Numbered from the stretch's first letter, positions 16,292-22,629 are shown. The stretch is DNA of 64,000 nucleotides from Parahaliea mediterranea (GCF_003402235.1 NZ_QEWO01000001.1:372001-436000); one strand, 5' to 3'. The notes: a model not told the origin generated them from the sequence alone. Made by a program: numbers and translations.

Positions 16292-16979
16292 AGTCGTATC
16301 CGTGAATCATTTGGTTTGCCTTATCGTTTTCGCCCTTCACCCTCTCCCACTCGTCCTCCCAGCGAGAGCCGTTGAGGTAGGTGGTCGGGTTGGGGGCGTA
16401 CCCGTCGAGCCATTGCCGATCAGCCTTAGCCCTTGCCTGGACGTTAGCGATAACCAGGCTCTGCACATCTGGCTTCAGCTTCGAGAACTTGGACTTGGAT
16501 TTCTTCTTGTCCACCTTCTTGGGATAGGCAGACCAAAACGCATCAAATGCGTCAATTTCGTCACCCAATAAATCCGTCGCATATATATCTTTGGTTTTCT
16601 TGGTTAATTCGGGTGACTCTCTGTCACCCCTATTACGACTCTGTGCCGGGGGGGTGACTTTCTGCCGGGGTGACTCTATGCCGGGGGGGTGACTCTGTGC
16701 CGGGGGGGTTGATATGGCGTAACGAATGGTGCCAAGCTGGGAATAACCACTGTTCAGAAGCCAGCCACTGGCGCACATTTCTTTCAGGTGACGCTGCACC
16801 GTCCTGGTGTTAAGCCCGGTTTTATCCGCGATGGTCCCGACACTTGGCCAAGCCATTTCCTTATAGTCATTCATGTGCGTTCTGAGGTAGGCGGCAACCA
16901 GCTTTTGTGGTGACTTCAGGTCACTATCAAACACGCCGAGAAGCCAGGTGGTGGCGTTATTGGCGGCCCTCTTGCTCAA
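16284..16979 (-). CDS. Phage O-like replication initiator with winged-helix N-terminus
   Basis: 231 residues. Residues 25-80 form a winged helix (WPSVGTIADKTGLNTRTVQR, then HLKEMCASGWLL). Residues 90-125 are a Pro/Ser/Arg linker coded by repeated DNA (see 16560-16709). Residues 144-225 match the C-terminal domain of many phage replication proteins: FDAFWSAYPKKVDKKKSKSK then WLDGYAPNPTTYLNGSRWED. This is the plan of lambda O: DNA binding, origin-coding linker, helicase-contact domain. It overlaps the upstream primase-like gene by ATGA and the downstream helicase gene by 8 bases. Confidence 0.82.
   Translation of the reverse strand: MSKRAANNATTWLLGVFDSDLKSPQKLVAAYLRTHMNDYKEMAWPSVGTIADKTGLNTRTVQRHLKEMCASGWLLNSGYSQLGTIRYAISTPPAQSHPPGIESPRQKVTPPAQSRNRGDRESPELTKKTKDIYATDLLGDEIDAFDAFWSAYPKKVDKKKSKSKFSKLKPDVQSLVIANVQARAKADRQWLDGYAPNPTTYLNGSRWEDEWERVKGENDKANQMIHGYDYE
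16560..16709. repeat. Iteron array plus AT-rich tract, probable replication origin inside the initiator gene
   Basis: Four imperfect copies of gactctgtgccgggggggt begin at 16637, 16656, 16672 and 16691 (spacing 19, 16, 19). A perfect inverted repeat gggtgac/gtcaccc (16611-16629) separates them from an AT-rich tract at about 16560-16610. Reading with the gene, iterons come first and the AT-rich tract second, as in the lambda origin inside gene O. Confidence 0.7.
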
Positions 16980-17395
16980 CTCAGCGCGCCCATCTCGTAT
17001 GCGATCTCTACAATGGCATCGCTTTTGGGTGGTCTTCGCTTCAGTGCGGCCCTGTAACGCTCTATATCGGCTTTTGAAAGCCTCCTACCCTTTGCCCTGT
17101 CATGCTCCGCAATTTCAATGACGAGGCTGTCAACGGTCTCTGCGGGGGCGCTATACCTGCGCGTTCGATAATGGTCTGTCGGTGGGTAGAGGTCGCAAAC
17201 CTCAAGCCCTATGGCCGCCAGAACGTCCACAGCGCCACAGCCGGCGAAGCAGTGAATCAGCGTGCGACCATCACCCGCGTCCTTGATAGACAGGCTGGGG
17301 CCGTTATCCTGGTGTGCAGGGCAGCGGGCGATCCACTGCCCTTTGCCAGTCGGCTTACAGAACTCCAGACGATTCACTATCTCGTGCGCGCTCAT
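16976..17395 (-). CDS. Primase-type zinc-binding domain protein
   Basis: 139 residues. A CHC2/P4-alpha-like zinc ribbon: Cys25 and His28 in RCPAHQDNGPSLSI, Cys49 and Cys53 in LIHCFAGCGAVDVLAAIGL. A basic helical C-terminus follows (KGRRLSKADIERYRAALKRR). No catalytic Toprim or AEP domain is present, so it is only the template-recognition part of a primase, perhaps working with the downstream initiator and helicase or a host primase. Both ends overlap neighbours by ATGA, part of a coupled five-gene run. Confidence 0.75.
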   Translation of the reverse strand: MSAHEIVNRLEFCKPTGKGQWIARCPAHQDNGPSLSIKDAGDGRTLIHCFAGCGAVDVLAAIGLEVCDLYPPTDHYRTRRYSAPAETVDSLVIEIAEHDRAKGRRLSKADIERYRAALKRRPPKSDAIVEIAYEMGALS

Positions 17396-17577
17396 GATTG
17401 GGCCTTCGCGCCGCGGAGTATCTGACTCAGCCTGAGGGCTAGGCCGGGTACCTCATCGGAGGCCTGAACACCGCCCAGCCGCAGGCGGCCGGTGCCGGCA
17501 TCGAGGATCAGGGCTTCGATGGCAGCAATGTGGCGCTGCAGGAGATCGGCTTGGGGGTTGTGGAGGGCGGCGCTCAT
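17392..17577 (-). CDS. Small hypothetical protein in the replication operon
   Basis: 61 residues beginning MSAALHNPQADLLQRHIAAI. The ATG at 17577 overlaps the stop of the HTH gene (ATGA, 17574-17577) and its own stop overlaps the primase-domain start (17392-17395). Predicted all-helical with a hydrophobic C-terminal half (LALRLSQILRG). No family recognised; the double overlap is the main support. Confidence 0.6.
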   Translation of the reverse strand: MSAALHNPQADLLQRHIAAIEALILDAGTGRLRLGGVQASDEVPGLALRLSQILRGAKAQS

Positions 17578-17861
17578 GCCGCATCTCCGGCCGTGTTCGT
17601 CTGCTCCACAAATTGGCCGAGCCATTCATCGAGAGCATCACGTGAGTAAACCACGCGATTTCCAATTTTACGGTACCGCGGAGCTGTTACGCCGGCCAAC
17701 TTGCCGGTGTGTCTTGCATTTCTAAGGGTGTCTGGAGACTTGTAACCGAGGTATTCTGCAGCCTCGCAGCTATCGTACAACTCAGGACGGAACTTCTCCG
17801 AATGCGGCGAATGGCCAGACGGTGTGCTAGTTGTTTCTCGTGATGAAGGTTGAGTCGTCAT
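17574..17861 (-). CDS. Helix-turn-helix protein, excisionase/AlpA-like
   Basis: 95 residues from ATG 17861, set by a strong AAGGAGG eight bases upstream. After a disordered Ser/Thr-rich N-terminus, residues about 28-85 form an HTH_17/MerR-type fold: SCEAAEYLGYKSPDTLRNAR, then RYRKIGNRVVYSRDALDEWL, the wing and recognition parts of phage excisionases. It heads the replication operon, so it may act both in excision and as a transcription activator of that operon. The longer in-frame extension is dismissed because of the ribosome site. Confidence 0.8.
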   Translation of the reverse strand: MTTQPSSRETTSTPSGHSPHSEKFRPELYDSCEAAEYLGYKSPDTLRNARHTGKLAGVTAPRYRKIGNRVVYSRDALDEWLGQFVEQTNTAGDAA

Positions 17862-17961
17862 GCCTTCTGCCTCCTTCGGCGTTATCTGACATGACACCCT
17901 ATTATTCACATGAGCATTCTGATTACACGAGCACGCAAAGGGGTGTTGCGTGCTCAAAATT

Positions 17962-18690
17962 CTAGTTTTTTGGCTTTTCCCTGGCGCGAAGCCTACGGGC
18001 CCGCTCATCAATACTTCCGGCTTCTTCGGTGCTCCTGCCCTTCATTCGAAGATATTCATCCTCCAAATCGGGCACATTTTTTTTGCGATTCTTCGCCCGA
18101 TACTTGTTAATGAATTTCAAGATTAAGAACTCTCTACTATCGTGCTCAGCAGCTCTCCGAGTAGCAAAATCTCCATACCCGCGTATTCGTTCTTTGAAGA
18201 ATTTATCCATCTCAACATCCCCATGGCTGAGGAAGTAAGCATCAAAGGAATCAGCTACAGCGAGAAGAATTTCTGGCGGTGGATAGTATCCCTGCCGAAT
18301 GAGCATCAGGAACGCTTCGAGAGGGGTGCTACCAAATGCCTCGTCACGTTCGCGGCTTAAAAATTCGCCATAATCAGCAGACAGCTTTTTCCATGCGGCA
18401 TCAAGCTCAGAGAGGTGTGTGCCGTAGTCTTCAGCAATCTCGTTTCGAATACACCTGACGTGTGGCCAGGTGTTGTTATGAGAAAGGGGGGCTTGGTGAT
18501 TTTCGTTGCCTACTTCGGATTTTTGCCATTCGGCCTCTAGTAGACGGACAAAATCATCAACGGTTTTTGCGTTAGCCTCGTCAGCAGCGGAGGCAGCAAC
18601 AATTCGGTCAAACTCCGCTTTGCCCTCATCGCTAAAGCCCTCGTATAGAGCCTCTATCTGATCGTCAGAGCCAAAGAGCGAAAAGGTCAT
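17962..18690 (-). CDS. Hypothetical protein, 242 aa
   Basis: 242 residues from ATG 18690 (MTFSLFGSDDQ), preceded by GGGGGG at a normal distance. Mainly helical and acidic in the first half (FSDEGKAEFDRIVAASAADE), with a mid-region PLEAFLMLIRQGYYPPPEIL and a strongly basic C-terminus (NKYRAKNRKKNVPDLEDEYL and onward). Base composition here (17.9-20.9 kb) is more AT-rich than the flanking core genes. No family recognised; it lies between the S24-like gene and the HTH gene. Confidence 0.6.
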   Translation of the reverse strand: MTFSLFGSDDQIEALYEGFSDEGKAEFDRIVAASAADEANAKTVDDFVRLLEAEWQKSEVGNENHQAPLSHNNTWPHVRCIRNEIAEDYGTHLSELDAAWKKLSADYGEFLSRERDEAFGSTPLEAFLMLIRQGYYPPPEILLAVADSFDAYFLSHGDVEMDKFFKERIRGYGDFATRRAAEHDSREFLILKFINKYRAKNRKKNVPDLEDEYLRMKGRSTEEAGSIDERARRLRAREKPKN

Positions 18691-18758
18691 GATCCCCCCA
18701 AAAGAATGGTTTTCTACCTGTCGCGCCAGGCCGCCCGGGGCTAGCCTGGCGCTATATA

Positions 18759-19103
18759 TCACCAAGGCCCAGGGAACGGGCCGTGATTGATTTGGAATAC
18801 CCTGCCTAAAATCTGGAAATTTTGGGTCACAACCGGAAATTCATCGCGATCCGGATTCATCGGTAAGAGCGCCTGCTCACCACCTGCCGAAACGAGCTTC
18901 CTGAAAACTCGCTTGCCTTCGTGCTCTGCGATTACATAGTCACCAAGTGAGGCCTTGCGCTGGGGGTCATATAGAACCGATCCGCCTTGAGGGAAAGAGT
19001 TATGCGGCCACTGGCCTGCCGGATCGAACATTGAATCGTCGATGATTTCGTAAGCCGGTATATTTTTGAGTTTCAAGGACTGTGACGAACTACAGGTGCC
19101 CAT
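18759..19103 (-). CDS. S24/LexA-like domain protein lacking the DNA-binding half
   Basis: 114 residues from ATG 19103, chosen for AAGGAGGG six bases upstream. The whole protein is a LexA/CI C-terminal (peptidase S24) domain: EIIDDSMFDP holds the nucleophile Ser24, GSVLYDPQRKASLGDYVIAE the beta core, and LLPMNPDRDEFPVV the family C-terminal strand. The usual general-base Lys of the VKRL/FKKL motif is Arg68 here (VFRKL), so autocleavage may be lost or shifted to Lys69. There is no helix-turn-helix in front; the preceding small frame does not supply one. It is probably part of a split or degraded repressor. Confidence 0.72.
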   Translation of the reverse strand: MGTCSSSQSLKLKNIPAYEIIDDSMFDPAGQWPHNSFPQGGSVLYDPQRKASLGDYVIAEHEGKRVFRKLVSAGGEQALLPMNPDRDEFPVVTQNFQILGRVFQINHGPFPGPW

Positions 19104-19269
19104 TCTGGCCCTCCTTGGCAGCCTGTAGCCTATTTTCCAGGCGCTGTTTAAAATTGGAATTAATTCGTTCCTGAACATCTGCGGGCAGCGTTGAAAGCCC
19201 CGCCTCAATATGTTCTATGAGGTACGAGATCCCGGAATTGCGTTGAGAAATTGAATTATTCAGTTCCAT
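19090..19269 (-). CDS. Small hypothetical protein overlapping the S24 gene
   Basis: 59 residues (MELNNSISQRNSGISYLIEH at the start, QRLENRLQAAKEGQNGHL at the end), helical and amphipathic. GGGGTG lies six bases before the ATG; the start is two bases after the stop of the 94-residue gene and the end overlaps the S24 start by 14 bases. Its place suggests translational coupling with the S24-domain protein. No family recognised. Confidence 0.5.
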   Translation of the reverse strand: MELNNSISQRNSGISYLIEHIEAGLSTLPADVQERINSNFKQRLENRLQAAKEGQNGHL

Positions 19270-19271
19270 GA

Positions 19272-19556
19272 CTACACCCCATGGGATTCTTTGAGTCTTT
19301 GAAGTATTGACAGGTCATCTTCCATATTCCCAGCGAGATACTCGATATGGGTGCCCAGAGCTTCAACCGTGCGGGCAGCGCCCTCAATATCATCTTCTCG
19401 TAAGCGGACATCCTCTGAAACCTGATTCGTAACCATAAGCCCGCCAATGAATCTGACGGCCTCGGCAGCAATCAGAAGTGCCTCCCGCTTTGCCTCGACA
19501 CTACTGTGAATGCGAAGGATTTCTAACCCATTATTGGTAGAATGTTGTGTAGCCAT
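19272..19556 (-). CDS. Hypothetical protein, 94 aa
   Basis: 94 residues. A very good ribosome site (AAAGGAGG, seven bases) precedes the ATG at 19556. Sequence is helical with a hydrophobic middle (LLIAAEAVRFIGGLMVTNQV) and an acidic end (MEDDLSILQRLKESHGV). It resembles small DUF3077-type phage proteins found next to repressors, but this is a loose impression. First gene of the run that leads to the S24-like gene. Confidence 0.55.
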   Translation of the reverse strand: MATQHSTNNGLEILRIHSSVEAKREALLIAAEAVRFIGGLMVTNQVSEDVRLREDDIEGAARTVEALGTHIEYLAGNMEDDLSILQRLKESHGV

Positions 19557-19589
19557 GATGCGCCTCCTTTGTAGGCGTTTTTGTGGTCA

Positions 19590-19622
19590 GGGGGCGCTGG
19601 TGCTTCACCACCAGTTGCCCCC
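19590..19622. other. Strong inverted repeat between HigA-like gene and next operon
   Basis: ggggg-cg-ctggtg / caccag-tt-gccccc around a six-base loop (cttcac). It ends about 34 bases before the ATG of the 94-residue gene and follows the HigA-like stop (19650). No T-run follows on the minus strand; an operator or a processing hairpin is as likely as a terminator. Confidence 0.45.
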
Positions 19623-19649
19623 GCTTTTCTGCCCAGGTGGGCAAAATCT

Positions 19650-19961
19650 TTACTGAGCGGCCGGCGCCGGCTTTACGTGCTTGGGCTCAAACTTCAGCTT
19701 TGCCTGCCAAAGATCGTAATTGATCTGCTCCGCAAGCCAGTGCTGCGCATCACCGCCCCGCTCTGTTCCCAGCCAGGCCTCCAAACGCAGCGCCATTTCC
19801 GGCGAGATCCCCGCCCGACCGTTAAGGACTCGAGACAGGGTAACTCTGGTGACACCAAGCTGCCCCGCGGCCTGGGTGACAGTCAGGCCCAACGCAGGCA
19901 GAACGTCATCGCGCAGAGTGCTTCCCGGATGTGGCGGGCTATGTTGGCGGGATTTGTTCAT
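19650..19961 (-). CDS. HigA-family antitoxin-like HTH protein (orphan)
   Basis: 103 residues. LRDDVLPALGLTVTQAAGQL then LGVTRVTLSRVLNGRAGISP and EMALRLEAWLG form the HTH_3 domain typical of HigA/VapI antidotes, with the usual C-terminal WLAEQINYDLWQAK. In complete modules the toxin HigB is encoded just upstream; here the 260 bases upstream carry no such gene. It may therefore serve as the element's DNA-binding regulator. It is the first gene after an AT-rich promoter region (19970-20040). Confidence 0.8.
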   Translation of the reverse strand: MNKSRQHSPPHPGSTLRDDVLPALGLTVTQAAGQLGVTRVTLSRVLNGRAGISPEMALRLEAWLGTERGGDAQHWLAEQINYDLWQAKLKFEPKHVKPAPAAQ

Positions 19962-20080
19962 ATTCTAGATATATGCCTTCTTGTCCATTCGCGTAACACT
20001 ACAACCAAATGTATAGCGTATTTTTACACATTACAATACTTGCCTCGATTAGAGCGCGGGCTGTGTAGCAATTTACGACA

Positions 20081-20110
20081 TGGACGAACCCTGGAAACTT
20101 CTCCTATAAT
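20081..20110 (+). promoter_or_regulatory. Sigma70-type promoter facing the structured RNA
   Basis: Perfect -10 tataat (20105-20110) with a -35 like tggacg (20081-20086), 18-base spacer. A transcript would start near 20117 and run through the hairpins at 20120-20223, towards the 3' end of the DUF3800 gene. Confidence 0.55.
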
Positions 20111-20116
20111 GCCCAC

Positions 20117-20223
20117 TTCAGGGATCGCCCCTACCAGTTTTGAGCCGATGGCTCGCACCGGAAAGGTACCTCCTCGATGACAAGAGCCCAAGGGGCTCTC
20201 TCCTTCGGGAGTAGTCGAGGAGG
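20117..20223 (+). ncRNA. Candidate structured RNA next to a DUF3800 gene
   Basis: Hairpins in order: aggg/ccct (20120-20132), gagcc/ggctc (20142-20154, loop gat), then a perfect 9-bp helix cctcctcga (20169-20177) / tcgaggagg (20215-20223) that encloses two hairpins: agagccc/gggctct with loop aag (20183-20199) and ctcc-ttcg-ggag (20200-20211). The last is the very stable cUUCGg tetraloop, which exists only in plus-strand RNA. A three-way junction results. Known background: several conserved RNA structures have been named after their adjacency to DUF3800 genes. Whether this belongs to one of them needs a covariance search. The helix ends one base before the DUF3800 stop codon. Confidence 0.55.
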
Positions 20224-20895
20224 TCATTTCTTCCCCCGCCGTTTTACTTGCTCACCTTCTCCCCACATCACGAATTCGCTGTAGATCATCGGCCGTATGG
20301 CTTCGTAAAATTCGAGGTCACCCCTTTCCCATTTCCGATAGATTGCCCAATTACAGTAGTCGGCTATCTGCAACCCATAGTGGGAGCGAGAGTCATGGTG
20401 TAGAACGCGGAATACCTCTCTCTTTGGGAGCACGTTAGCAAGCACCGTTTTGACGCCCTTCTCAATTGCTCGACGTTTTTTGTTCAGAGGGATGGTATCA
20501 GTGACAACAATGACCTCCTTTACGTGCGGAGCACTCTCCTTAAGAAGTACATCACGCAACAGGAATCCGAGCATTTGCGGATAGAATTCCTGCTCTCGGC
20601 GTATCGGGACTACCGTTTTTGACTTGGGGATCACTAAACTGTAAACCCTGAGCGTATCGGCATGGCCTGATATTTGCTCAAACACACGGCGCCTTACATG
20701 CACATTATCTTCGGCACAATGGAAGTGCTCCCGATCCTGGCCAAATTCCAGTAGATCGTACTTGTAAGAATCCAAAGCGCCATTCAGCAAGAACGGGCGC
20801 GTTCTCGCTATGCAGGTTAGTGTGAAGTACTTAGAACCTTTCTCAGAAAAATCGAAATTACCGCCTTCATCGAGAAAAATATAAACGGTGTCCAC
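20224..20895 (-). CDS. DUF3800 domain protein
   Basis: 223 residues. The family hallmarks are present: VYIFLDEGGNFDFS at the N-terminus (acidic DE pair), EHFHCAED near 75, a central VKEVIVVTDT strand near 155 and the C-terminal LQIADYCNWAIYRK with a preceding Asp (HHDSRSHYG). DUF3800 is thought to have an RNase H-like fold with acidic active-site residues; its function is not established. The start is GTG at 20895, sharing a base with the integrase stop (TAGTG), so it is translated after the integrase. It is an accessory gene and may act with the RNA at its 3' end. Confidence 0.85.
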   Translation of the reverse strand: MDTVYIFLDEGGNFDFSEKGSKYFTLTCIARTRPFLLNGALDSYKYDLLEFGQDREHFHCAEDNVHVRRRVFEQISGHADTLRVYSLVIPKSKTVVPIRREQEFYPQMLGFLLRDVLLKESAPHVKEVIVVTDTIPLNKKRRAIEKGVKTVLANVLPKREVFRVLHHDSRSHYGLQIADYCNWAIYRKWERGDLEFYEAIRPMIYSEFVMWGEGEQVKRRGKK

Positions 20896-22133
20896 TAGCT
20901 GCCCTTACCAAAAGCAGCGACCACAACGTTCCCTGACTTCGCCTGCTCCCGCAGCACGTCCAGGTAGTCTGCCCAGCCCTGCATCATATTCGCCCGCCCC
21001 TCCAGGTGACTGGTGCGGTTGTAGGCGCGTCCGTTGGCGTCTTTCACAGCATGGGCTAGCTGGTGCTCAATCCAGTCCACCCGATAGCCCAGCACTTCAT
21101 CCAGCAGGGTGCGGGCCGTGGCGCGGAAGCCATGGGGAGTAACTTGCTCCTTGCTGTACCCAATGGTGCGGAGCGCAACACGAACTGCATTGTCGGAAAG
21201 GCAGCGGCTGGCGCCTCTGGCGCTGGGAAAGACATAGAGGCCGCGGTGTTCGGTGAAAGGCTGGATCTCGCGCAGCAGGGCCAGCGCCTGGGTACACAGT
21301 GGCACGATATGGGGCTGGCGCATTTTCATTTTCTCGGCGGGTATCTCCCACTGCGCGGCGTCCCAATTGATCTCCGCCCACTCCATTGCTCGGATCTCCC
21401 CGGGGCGCTGGAACAGCAATGGCGTAAGCAGGAGAGCAGTCTTTACTACAAAGGTGCCGTCGAAGCCTTCCATTGCCACAAGTAGGCGTCCAACCTCGGT
21501 TGGATCAGTGATCGCGGCCCGGTGTTGTTTCTGGCGAGAGGTCAGAGCGCCCTTCAGGTCACCGCTTGGGTCACGCTGAGCCCGGCCTGTAACTACGGCG
21601 TAGCGAAATATCTGGCCGGCAATCTGACGGGCACGGTGGGCTGAATCAATGGTGCCGCTGGATTCTGCCCGCTTCAGGGCTGCTAGCAGTTCCTGCGGCT
21701 CTATATCGGCTATTGGCCGGCTACCGAGCCAGGGAGCAAGGTAGTTGTCGATGATACTCTGGTTACGCTTCTTGGTGGCCGGAGCCTTGTCAGCCAAGCG
21801 CACCTCTACCCATTCCGAGGCCAAGGCCTGGAAGCTCTCGGCAGCCGCCAGGTTGCGTTTCAATTTCTCAACCTTGCGCACAGCGCCCGGGTCGGCATCG
21901 TTAGAAAGGAGTTCTCGAGCCTTGCGGTGTTTCTGCCGGGCGGCCTTTAACGTGACTTCGGGGTATACACCAATGGCGAGCGTCTTTCGCTTACCGCCAA
22001 AACGGTAGTCGTAACGCCAATACCTGGCGCCTTTGGGATTCACTAGGAGGTGCAAACCGCCGCCGTCAGCCAGTTTATAGGCTGTGTCCCTGGGCTTGGC
22101 CTGCTCTACCTGCTTTGCCGTCAGCTTCTCCAT
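20895..22133 (-). CDS. P4-type tyrosine integrase
   Basis: 412 residues from ATG 22133 (MEKLTAKQVEQAKP), with GAGG five bases upstream. N-terminal DUF4102 arm-binding domain (YKLADGGGLHLLVNPKGARY), a SAM-like core-binding domain (about 110-190) and a catalytic domain with Arg in QRPGEIRAMEW (near 246), HGFRATART (HxxR near 331), HQLAH (near 355) and the Tyr of RAYNRTSHLEGR (near 369). It inserts and, with an excisionase, removes the element at tRNA-Cys. Upstream repeats (22146-22195) may bind it. Confidence 0.95.
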   Translation of the reverse strand: MEKLTAKQVEQAKPRDTAYKLADGGGLHLLVNPKGARYWRYDYRFGGKRKTLAIGVYPEVTLKAARQKHRKARELLSNDADPGAVRKVEKLKRNLAAAESFQALASEWVEVRLADKAPATKKRNQSIIDNYLAPWLGSRPIADIEPQELLAALKRAESSGTIDSAHRARQIAGQIFRYAVVTGRAQRDPSGDLKGALTSRQKQHRAAITDPTEVGRLLVAMEGFDGTFVVKTALLLTPLLFQRPGEIRAMEWAEINWDAAQWEIPAEKMKMRQPHIVPLCTQALALLREIQPFTEHRGLYVFPSARGASRCLSDNAVRVALRTIGYSKEQVTPHGFRATARTLLDEVLGYRVDWIEHQLAHAVKDANGRAYNRTSHLEGRANMMQGWADYLDVLREQAKSGNVVVAAFGKGS

Positions 22134-22145
22134 ACCGTCCTCACT

Positions 22146-22195
22146 TGACGGTACCAGCGAGTCAGGTACCGCCAATACCGTCAGTTGTACCGCCA
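22146..22195. repeat. Short repeats upstream of the integrase (possible arm or operator sites)
   Basis: Direct repeats gtaccgcca at 22166-22174 and 22187-22195, a third partial gtaccagcg at 22151, and an 8-bp inverted pair tgacggta (22146-22153) / taccgtca (22176-22183). They lie between the integrase start and the tRNA attachment end, where arm-type integrase sites or autoregulatory operators are expected. Confidence 0.5.
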
Positions 22196-22340
22196 GAAAT
22201 GTCGGTATCTAGGTCAACGCAAAGTGACCCGATGTGATGGAGTATTGCAGGCAATCCGGCTCAAAGCCAGTGTTTACGGGGTATTTAGGGCATAGCGAGT
22301 GCCTTGGCGTGATACCAAGTGACGCTATTCAAGAGGTAAA

Positions 22341-22414
22341 TGGAGGCTCGGGTCGGAATCGAACCGGCGTACACGGAGTTGCAGTCCGCTGCATAACCAC
22401 TCTGCCACCGAGCC
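22341..22414 (-). tRNA. tRNA-Cys (GCA)
   Basis: Acceptor stem ggctcgg/ccgagcc, anticodon GCA at 22380-22382, T-loop ttcgatt, encoded CCA (22341-22343). Its 3' end faces the integrase and is the element's attachment site. The T stem (gccgg/ccgac) has one C-A mismatch at its second pair. Confidence 0.95.
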
Positions 22415-22553
22415 ATGGGGATGGAGCGATACGCTGGCGCGTGTCTTAACTCCTGGGATGTGAGGGCTGGAGCGAGAAACGGCCGGGATGGCGCACCATT
22501 TCGAGCTCCTCAATCCGGTCGACTGCAAAGGGTTTGCGCGTCAACGTGAGGAT

Positions 22554-22629
22554 TGGAGCGGGAAACCGGGTTCGAACCGGCGACCTCAACCTTGGCAAGG
22601 TTGCGCTCTACCAACTGAGCTATTCCCGC
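22554..22629 (-). tRNA. tRNA-Gly (GCC)
   Basis: 76 bases with encoded CCA (22554-22556), acceptor stem gcgggaa/ttcccgc, D-loop agctcagttggtagagc, anticodon GCC in ttgccaa, T arm gccgg-ttcgaac-ccggt. It precedes tRNA-Cys downstream of pgsA, a common gammaproteobacterial order. Confidence 0.97.

Larger units (their letters stand above)
7528..22345. mobile_element. Integrated element at tRNA-Cys (reduced prophage or satellite), about 14.8 kb
   Basis: Bounded at the right by tRNA-Cys (22341-22414) with a P4-type integrase next to its 3' end and reading away from it, the normal arrangement for such integrases. Almost all genes run on the minus strand: integrase, DUF3800, regulatory genes, replication genes, structural-type genes, terminase small subunit, then a decayed polyvalent protein. 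Large terminase, portal, capsid, tail tube, holin and lysin genes were not found, so it cannot make virions alone. The left edge is uncertain: best candidate is the partial tRNA-like match at 7528-7542. Confidence 0.8.

Noticed and set aside
16611-16629. CRISPR-like repeat look of the repeated Gly-codon-free GGGGGGG units near 16.6 kb
   Set aside because: Units are 16-19 bp directly adjoining, without spacers, and lie in a coding frame; iterons explain them better.
19630-19643. Palindrome tgcccaggtgggca after the HigA-like gene as a terminator
   Set aside because: Short stem and no T-run on either side in the needed direction.
20109-20180. Small plus-strand peptide MPTSGIAPTSFEPMARTGKV inside the RNA
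   Set aside because: No ribosome site, and the stretch is explained better by hairpins.
19962-20223. A HigB toxin gene upstream of the HigA-like gene
   Set aside because: Looked for in all frames; no RelE/HigB-like text or frame of suitable length found.
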